64,000 bases of DNA from NCBI RefSeq assembly GCF_022581195.2, contig NC_061470.1:10726001-10790000 (forward strand), given 5' to 3'. How positions within the stretch are numbered: the stretch's first letter is position 1; each line of letters starts with the position of its first letter. A program made the translations under genes and the position numbers. Source of the stretch: Helicoverpa zea. Taxonomy: Eukaryota; Arthropoda; Insecta; Lepidoptera; Noctuidae. This document shows, in pieces, positions 56,401 through 64,000 of this stretch. A model generated the notes under the pieces. The model was not told the DNA's origin, did not search any database, and saw nothing but the letters and a program-made list of their open reading frames with translations.

Positions 56401-57291
56401 TGAGTGTAAAAGGGTCCCTTTTCGACGATAATTATGGTTTTTTTCTGGTGAATTTTAATGTTTTTGAATTTTGTTTTGGAGCTACCTTTTGAAGTGTTTG
56501 TTTAAAAATTCGTTGGCGTTATGTCTTTTTTATAAGTTGAAGCGATATCACTTACGTAGGAAAAGCTTAGATATTCAATGCATTCCCTAAAATATATTCT
56601 TTATTCTTAAACATAATAATGACATGAACTGCTTATCAAGGAGAATGAGTATGACTATCTAAATAAAATAGTTATTAAATAAATCACAAATAAGAATATA
56701 AGTAAAAGTATATAAAAACAAAAAAAAACTATCATGGTCAAGACAATAGCTTTGACAATGACCCAACACTCTTACCCATACAAATTAAGGTAGAGAATTT
56801 TCATAAGGAACCTCAATTAAAACAAAAACTCCCCAAAAGAAAGCATATCACAAACATTTTCATAACATGACTCATTTTCACCCCTTATCAGTATACAACC
56901 TCTATCACTTCATTATCTATCAATAGAAGCCGTATAAGACTGAAGACAGACACGATATAGACAATCTCCCCAGTACTGTCTATCAGATTGAAATAAATTA
57001 TGTTGTCGTTAATTGATTCAGTGGTCAGGGGGCTTGTGTTGTCAAGACTATAGGAAAGACGGTGAAAATAGTGATAGAATGGATAAAATTTCTTACAGGC
57101 TGTTAGCAGTCTTTTTCAATATTTAGGCTCTTTAGAATATTTTCTTCTAGGCTCTCTTCTGATTTCGGGGTGTTATTGTGTCTATTTCAACTCTGGCTAA
57201 GACTTTTTTTTACCTCATTGTTAGGTCCAATTAATTTGTTGTCACTAGAAAGACATATTTAAAGTTCTCCATGTCTGTTTTTTTTTTGTTT
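56401..57291. other. Gene-less stretch
   Basis: AT-rich, nothing recognised. Confidence 0.45.
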
Positions 57292-57364
57292 ATGTAAACT
57301 GTGCCCAGATAAAATTGGGATAGTGAGAGAAGGATGATGATGATAGTGATGTAAACTGTGCCCA
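57292..57364. mobile_element. 41-bp micro-insertion flanked by 16-bp direct repeats
   Basis: ATGTAAACTGTGCCCA occurs at 57292-57307 and again at 57349-57364. Between them sit 41 bp ending in GGATGATGATGATAGTG. A (GAT)n tail bounded by a perfect long TSD is the signature of a severely 5'-truncated LINE or SINE insertion. No coding content. Confidence 0.7.
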
Positions 57365-57471
57365 AAATAGATAAATATCATAAACATGAATAGAAGAATA
57401 TCTAGGTTTTCATAGATCAAATTCAATTGTAGCAGTAACCTGTCCTTACAATACCTCATAGAAACATCTGA

Positions 57472-57813
57472 CAAGTCGTTTCCAATAATTTGATAGAACC
57501 TAACAAAAGGCCAGTTACACCCATTAAATTCTTAGTCCAAGGTTCCGCATCGTTACAAAGGGACTTCCTCAACGCAACCACACACTTTTACATATGCGGT
57601 GCCCCTAATTACATTCATATTGGTGACCGTCTTGCAGGTGCTCAGCCAGCCGCAACGGGCATCAGTCAACCGGAGACAGAAACAAAAGAAAACCTTAAGG
57701 TAACACCTATAGAGTTCAAAATTGATGGCAAAGATTTCAAGGATGAAGACACGATAGGTGATCAATGCGTGATTCGTATTGAGAAAGTAATAGAGGTTAT
57801 TATTGAATGGTGA
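57472..57813 (+). CDS. Unrecognised open frame, 114 codons
   Basis: The frame is open from 57472 to a TGA ending at 57813. It has no ATG at its left end (57490 is TTG). The translation has a mixed, non-AT-driven composition, with segments such as FLVQGSASLQRDFLNATTHF, YIHIGDRLAGAQPAATG and an acidic C-terminal part. It has no signal peptide, membrane segment or motif I know. The antisense frame (57553-57855) looks like a shadow. It could be an exon, a decayed retroelement piece or chance. No splice acceptor with a polypyrimidine tract is evident immediately upstream. Confidence 0.2.
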   Translation, partial: QVVSNNLIEPNKRPVTPIKFLVQGSASLQRDFLNATTHFYICGAPNYIHIGDRLAGAQPAATGISQPETETKENLKVTPIEFKIDGKDFKDEDTIGDQCVIRIEKVIEVIIEW

Positions 57814-59500
57814 AGTGAATTTGGTAACAATGATACTGACTTCGCGTAAGGTCAATAGCTTGGTCGATTCGGCATCGTTAATTACTGACCGATGGTCGAA
57901 TGATTTTTTATTAGTAAAAGGTGGTTGTCAATCGTAATTTGAATTTGATGGACAGGGAAGCAGTCGATGGTACTGATAGCGCAACCAACTGGAACTTGGT
58001 GAATGGTGAATTTACAATTTGGATAAAACTCTCTAATTACAAAGTTGGAGAAACATAACTATAGGTTTTAGGATTACCGTTGTCAGACTCGACTTTGGCT
58101 GTTCTAGTAAGAATATTTGATAATTTTCTCTATTATTCTTTTGACAGTTACATTAGCAGTTTAATATAGGCAAGTCATTCGTAGTCCATCTATGTTCATG
58201 TCACTTGTTTTAATCCTAACAAAGTACCGAAGAACTGTTAGGCTGTAAATAACTATAACTTTGTTGCACCAGTATTCAATTACAAGAACCAGAATAATAA
58301 ATCGTTCATTTGACTTTAACTGCTGCATGAGATGCCAACAAGCTTATAAACATGTCCTATTTTTTCCGCCCTTTCTAGATCAGCATGAATCATTTCAAAA
58401 AAGTCTAATATGTTCTAGTTGAACTACTCAACAAGACCACAACATTCTATCGAACGGCTTAAACATCAGGAAAGAGAAATTCACTCGCATAAGCAAAAAA
58501 ATTACTTTTCAATCCATCTATCATTGGTTTTTTATTATCCTTTTTTAATCCAACAATTACGTAAAAAGTATGAATATAGAATAGCACCAACGGTTATGGT
58601 GGCCGTAAAAACGTCACTACTTAGTATAAATGACCACTTTCTAATAGGAATGCTATTGGTCCTATGGTTAGTTACCTGAACTTCGCGTGTCAAACTTGAA
58701 TTTAACATAATCTGTCATTGTATCCATATTACGCATGGAGTTATTTATAACAGTTCGCAATAGGCCGTTAAGTCCTATAAGGGATGGAGAAAAGAAAGTA
58801 AAAGCTATTGTAATATATTGTAAAACTGTTCGTTTTTGCAACGTGTTCAATTGAACACGGCTAAACTAATCGCTCTAATGGATTATAACCGTTGTGTTGT
58901 AAAATTGTTGAACAAGAATGTAATGTTGAAGAATAAACTTTTGAAGTACCAAACAAAGTAAAATGTACGAAAGAAGACTAGGTTTAAGTTACTTGTGGGA
59001 TTATAGCAAACAGAGAATTATGGAAGAAGAAAAGACAATGAGATGAAGACAAATAAAAATTGAGATAGGAGCAGAATTTATGATGTTGATGCTAAGTTTC
59101 CAAATTCGACACTTCAAAGATCGACAAAGCATGGGTGATGAAAAATTTCTCAAGGATATTAGTCTCAATAGGTCAGGTCAAGTTATAATATGAATTATTA
59201 TGCGTGACTATTTTTCTTGTCGTAGTTTAGTTTTTAAGTAGTCGTGCAAGTGAAGTCAATAAATAAAGAAAATAACATACGAGGGTTATTGAAGTTTTTA
59301 ACGTCATAACAACAATAAAAACCATTTGAAATTAAAACAGCTACAACTCCTTAATTTACAGCGTCTATATATTTTCCAATGATATTATCATCAACGTTAG
59401 TATTAAAACCGTTAAAACTAACAAATCTATGTCAAACACTACCATTAATATCATCACTTATTTCACTTTCTACAATATTCCATGCATTTCCTTTACCATC
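57814..59500. other. Gene-less stretch
   Basis: Nothing recognised. Frames at 58419-58679 and 58668-58850 are short and without motifs. Confidence 0.45.
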
Positions 59501-59550
59501 ATTAATTAACAAAAGCGGTACAAGGGATGTAGTCATTACGATTGCAATAC

Positions 59551-59568
59551 ATCGATACAGTATCGATA
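59551..59568. promoter_or_regulatory. Palindromic TATCGATA site
   Basis: ATCGATAC-A-GTATCGAT is a perfect palindrome, and TATCGATA is at 59561-59568. In Drosophila such motifs bind DREF or BEAF-type factors; in this window related sites occur at 1509, 3875 and 40381. Role here is inferred. Confidence 0.35.
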
Positions 59569-59599
59569 CCATCGGATCGTTAAAAAAACCGCCCATAAT

Positions 59600-62500
59600 T
59601 AACTGTTGGTAACAGACGCCACATGTCATTCTAAACAAAAGCTCTATACATGAGAAACTAATTACTAAAGCGGGTGTGACAGAAACAGACTTATACGAAG
59701 CAAGTAGGAATGAAGGAGAGGTCAGTAAAGCTAAGATCGGAAGCAGATTGGAACGCACCAGTGCACACTGTCCGAATATGTTTTTTACTAATTAAAAATG
59801 CAGGCGGCAGTTTGATAAATGGTATCCCGGTCGATTTATTTAGCTTTTGTGTTTTTGAGGTTACGTGCGTGTGCGCCGATCGTAATGAAATTGTTCAGTG
59901 GCCACCGATCGGACAACTATTGTTAGTTTTTTTTGTGGAATGCTCTGAATTGAATTAAAGAACGTAAATAGAATAGCGCGTTATTGTTTTTGTTGTTTTG
60001 GTTTCAAATGCGTGTGTTTACGTTTGATACTTTATATGAGCAGTATACTTTTTTACCCTAACAGAAACTGTACATGTGCCTTTATCATTTTTTTTTTTGG
60101 GTAATCATCCAAAATTTATGGATAACATTCACGTATGAGACTTTTCTGTGTTCTAGGATTTCCTATGCTATATTATGTCTTTGATGACTCTTATCGTGGA
60201 ATATTCTAGAAACATGGACTCCTTTACTCATAAACAACTTTTCTGCTCCAACGGCCACTACTTCTAGCTTCTTACCTTATTCCAGCTATATCAGTAACTT
60301 GAGTTGGTTTCCAACTTTTTTCTGTCATCATTCAATCACTTCGTTGATTTAAAGGCGTTAAAATCTCTCTAATAGCAAAAAGGCTAGCCGATTGATCTAT
60401 TTTTATCGTAAACTTGGTCATGCTTGAAGGAACTCTTGAAGACCTTTAAAAACTTGTCTGTTTTTGGTACATTAAGTTTGACTTTCATTGTTTCTGCCTT
60501 CGTATGGATTGCAGCTATTAATGGGAAAATGATTCCAGTTTTTTTAGTTGATAAGCTCTTGTGTGAACACTATCTTGTGGTGAGTGATGATTTGACTTAT
60601 GAGTGATGGTTCTTGAAAACTATACTCTATTGAATTAAACATTTTTAGGTATTAAACCGGAGTGGAGGAACCAAATGAACGCTCTGAAGTTTTGAAACAA
60701 AAATTTTGTTCATGAAAAGCTCTCTATAATTTAGAAGACTATTACCAATACTTTGTAGGATATAACATAAAATATAATAGCTCTTAACTGAGCTGTGTTA
60801 AAAATGGAACTAAAATAATATAAAAATAAACTTTTTACTATAGAGCCCAAAATACTTCATTCTACGTACCTACACGTCACGACTATTTAGCATTATCATC
60901 GGCAATTTCCATACCAAACCTCTCACCACATTATACCAAAACGATCCATTCATAGATTAAGTGCATTTGATCGTAAACCATAAATCCACATCATATCTCA
61001 TACAAAAATAAACACTAAATCACAATCATGCAAATAAGGTTGAAAAATTTAAATGATGCCATAAAATCGGTCTGACACAATATGGTGAAGGAACCATGGA
61101 TTGCGAACAATATCGACTGAGCCTGATGCCACTTACGGCCCGATAGATACACTCTAATGAGCTATTGAAAAATGATAGCAAAAATAATTCCAAGGAAAAA
61201 TTATCATAAGCCATTTGAGGGTTAAGTGTTCCCATGGACGTCTTTATCAAAGGAAAATGCATCTTAGCGCATTCACGATAGAGTTCAAAATTCAATAACG
61301 CCTGATAGAGTAACATTTCAAAAGCGCATTCGAATCTTACGCATCACCCTTCAATACAAAATTTACTTTGTCTGATTACCAATAAAGGTCAAAATCAAAT
61401 GCAACGCTACACCAACGTAATCATATGATAATTTTTTCTAACCCTTAAATGGCGTATGCAAATTTTCGCATTGTCAATCGGATGCGTATTCAAGGATTGA
61501 GGAGCGTTTGGGGGTTGACTCAATATGCGATGACAGATGCGAAGTCGGCACACAAACATAGTATCGAGTTACTTCAGATTGAGGAGCAGAACGAATCTGA
61601 AATTGTATTTTCAATGGTTTGAAAATGTTAGGATATTAATGGTAAATAGAATATAATAAATGATTCTCACGCCCATGCCCAAATACTGGGTGAAATTAAC
61701 TAATCAGTTATTGATGTAGCAATCTATTGCAATGTACTTAGTTATTTTCTAATGTACATATATTTTTAAATCAACTGAATGCTTCCTAATATACTACTTA
61801 CATTGAAACTTGCAAATACCACACAAATTAATTTACATTTTCATATTATCTTCTTACCATGAGTCATCATACACTAAGCTGTGACCAACCAACCAATACG
61901 TAATCATAAAGTTTATAAACCTCAATTGCCATAAGCACCAGTTCTGCTCCATGAATATCTTCAATATCACATTTGTGCTCTATCACGATTTTTAAATCCA
62001 AACCATTTTGTTATCATCCATCATCTTCACGCATCGCTTGACTTGCTCCTATTTCATCAGATTCCAAACCATTCGCAGATTTTATTTGCGATTAATAAAG
62101 ATCATCATCGATAAACTTTCTGTTATCTTTAAAGTGTTCAGAAAAACTAAAAATATCTGCGCCAAGATTAAATATATCGAATTCTTTATTAAACTCGCGT
62201 CTAGCTTCCCACATATTCGAATAAAAAACTTCATTGCTTCTTCCCCATCGGATTCGCTTGAACGCAAAAAACTTGCGGTTACTACAGACGGACGGACAAT
62301 CGATAAATAATAATATCGACAGTAGTGATCTAAACGAACGGGGAGTAATCGAGTTATTACACTGTAATTATTAACCGACGGTTTACTTTCTTCGTTTTGT
62401 TGGATGCCATAGTGTGGAACTGGCTCTTTTGTTCAAGATTTTTCTAGTGTAACCGTCTTTAGTCATGCATCATTCAATGGTTTAAGTTCTGTTGTTTGTC

Positions 62501-62870
62501 AAACTTAAGTAGTCGGCGTTTCTGAAGCCAGCTATTTCATCTCTCATCATCATTTTTCATAATTTTATATGAAAGCTTTGCTTGCAAAACTTCTCAAAAT
62601 TACTTGGCGAAAACTGAACATTTCGTCAACATACATAACACTACATGTGAATACCAAAGTTCACTTTTTTGTTTTCAATTTTAAATATGAAACAAAATTA
62701 TCAATTTATTCAATATGACTACAAAGCCATGTTTCATAAAAACAGACACTCCTAAACAATCTTCTAAATACATACACACAACAAAACACTCACTCCTACT
62801 TCATCTCTTGTACCCATATACTATCTAAACCTTTCTCCATCACCACTAATAAAACGGAAGCTTCCTCCTT
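59600..62870. other. Gene-less stretch
   Basis: No gene is recognised. Minor CpG patches: GTTACGTGCGTGTGCGCCGA at about 59860 and GGCGTATGCAAATTTTCGCA at about 61450. Minus-strand 61026-61316 is a 96-codon ATG frame with no known domain. Confidence 0.4.
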
Positions 62871-62875
62871 ACCAG

Positions 62876-62967
62876 CCAGGGTATCAGAGATGGCAGCAGG
62901 TGTCGCCACGCTTCATCGCCCACCACGCACGGCGGCCCAAGATAAAAGCCCCTCTGTAGCACCGACA
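62876..62967 (+). other. Exon-like GC-rich patch, unproven
   Basis: A pyrimidine-rich tract and CCAG end at 62875, and a GT starts at 62968. The 92 bp between are open in one frame and include GAGATGGCAGCAGGTG and CGCCCACCACGCACGGCGG. This GC content is well above the local level. The frame contains an ATG at 62890. It may be a short exon or a repeat piece; I recognise no protein family. Confidence 0.25.
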
Positions 62968-63087
62968 GTATTTTATACCCTATTTGCTGTTTTAATTGAC
63001 AAAAACTTATTTACTTCTTCTTTTGCTTTTACTTCCGAAATATTAGGTTCTAACTTTTTGTTAGTAGCTTTGATTTTATTTTAACCT

Positions 63088-63275
63088 AGCTTCTATCAGC
63101 GGTTTCACCCGCGTCCTGATGAAACTATTTCTCCCACTGAGATAAAATTTTGCCTGTGACCTCCCTTGACAAATGGGCTCTCTAACACTGAAATATTTTT
63201 TTTAAATTGAATCAGCAATATCGAGACTAAAGCGTTCAAGTAAACAAACAAACAAACTCTTCAGCTTTATAAAAT
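63088..63275 (+). repeat. Decayed repeat family D copy with (CAAA)n tail
   Basis: GCGGTTTCACCCGC at 63099-63112 matches 18446-18459. Further on are CTCCCACTGAGATAAAATTTT and AGTAAACAAACAAACAAACT, the common tail of this repeat. Non-coding. Confidence 0.6.
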
Positions 63276-64000
63276 GATTATAAATTATTGATGAACTAGC
63301 TTCTTCCTTGTGTGGTTAATAGATTGTTTCCTTGTCAATAGCAACAGTTTTTGCTTCAATATGTATTAAGTCTATGTGTGGATCTTAATTATGTTCGGTA
63401 GATTTATTAGTATTATTATATTTATTCGATGTACCATAACTAGCGTTCGATTTATAACACGCTAGTTTATAGAATGCGGATCTGATGTATGGTTCAATAG
63501 TTGGATGCACTTAAGTTACTCATTGATTTTTTTAATAGGAAACTTCAATTTGCAGCTTTTACTATATAGAAACTTTATAAGGAGGAGCATGTGGTTAAGA
63601 ACCAGCCACACGGTTCAATTGATGATAAGGTTAAGCAAGACTTGATGCGGTGTGTCTGTAGATGGGTGACCATCTATTGTTTATTAGTTTACAAAGTTGA
63701 AGGTGTCATCTTAACTGTTTTTGTGTCAACGAATCACTACTACGTGTTGTATAAACTAATTAGTAAGAAGTACGTTATTAACCTGTATAAAAATATTAAT
63801 TAACACAAATAACATAAGAAGTCTCTTATTAGACAAGTTAACATGTAACTCTTGGTAAATATTCTCTTCTACATTCACAATTACCTTTCATATAAATCGT
63901 AACACACGATTATTTCAGCATCAATAACAACTGCCGTTGTCACATTTCCGTGAACGGGTTCCAAAAAATATAGATTAATGATCACGAACACATTAAATTT
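63276..64000. other. Gene-less stretch
   Basis: The 70-codon frame at 63591-63803 has no ATG in its favour (GTG start) and no motif. Nothing else is recognised up to the window edge. Confidence 0.45.

Noticed and set aside
61026..61316. 96-codon ATG frame on the minus strand
   Set aside because: No known motif and no flanking gene structure; not supported as a gene.
1..64000. CRISPR arrays, bacterial operons, prophage or integron
   Set aside because: Nothing prokaryotic is visible; repeat types, tails and TSDs are eukaryotic retroelement features.

Overview
The window is AT-rich, intron- or intergene-like animal nuclear DNA. It most likely comes from a lepidopteran insect, and a noctuid-type moth would fit. 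This placement is an inference from the repeat content: a tRNA-derived SINE with a (CAT)n tail, a second tRNA-like SINE family with (GAT)n-type tails, an RTE-clade LINE end, a Jockey/CR1-like LINE with an A-rich tail, and many decayed interspersed repeats of a type common in moth genomes. There are no operons, no ribosome binding sites, no CRISPR array and no phage genes. I could not support any complete host protein-coding gene; the real coding sequence I recognise belongs to retrotransposons.

Layout. 1-8.9 kb: AT-rich DNA carrying SINE fragments, one complete SINE with an 11-bp target-site duplication (TSD; 2571-2967), a 177-bp-arm inverted repeat (6587-7015), a 17-bp perfect hairpin (7603-7644) and a 122-bp minisatellite (8115-8470). 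8.9-18 kb: a 5'-truncated LINE with a reverse-transcriptase ORF and a 13-bp TSD (10516-11938), then mostly unique DNA with SINE fragments. 18-26 kb: a fold-back element (18554-18726), more decayed repeats, a zone of recurring AAAATGyCGA-like motifs (22.6-23.3 kb) and a truncated SINE (24311-24490). 26-31 kb: a microsatellite, a very long near-perfect palindrome (28931-29294), nested hairpins and a LINE 3' end. 31-46.7 kb: mostly unique DNA with CpG-bearing patches, the strongest at about 37.99-38.53 kb, which is the best candidate promoter or regulatory region here. 46.7-57.5 kb: microsatellites, a G-rich 53-bp minisatellite, a 5'-truncated RTE LINE on the minus strand (54484-55101), SINE copies and a tRNA-like piece. 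57.5-64 kb: mostly unique DNA with one unrecognised 114-codon open frame and one exon-like patch.

How the parts relate. The only functional logic visible is that of LINEs and SINEs: LINE reverse transcriptase normally copies tRNA-derived SINEs, and the TSDs here show target-primed insertion. The unique DNA probably belongs to a gene-poor intergenic or large intronic region. The CpG patches, repeated CCAAT-like and TATCGATA motifs, and two diverged collinear modules at 35.4 and 36.1 kb are the best leads for regulatory function. I did not find a convincing new multi-gene system. The most unusual object is the 153-bp-arm palindrome at 28.9-29.3 kb, whose transcript would fold into a long near-perfect duplex.
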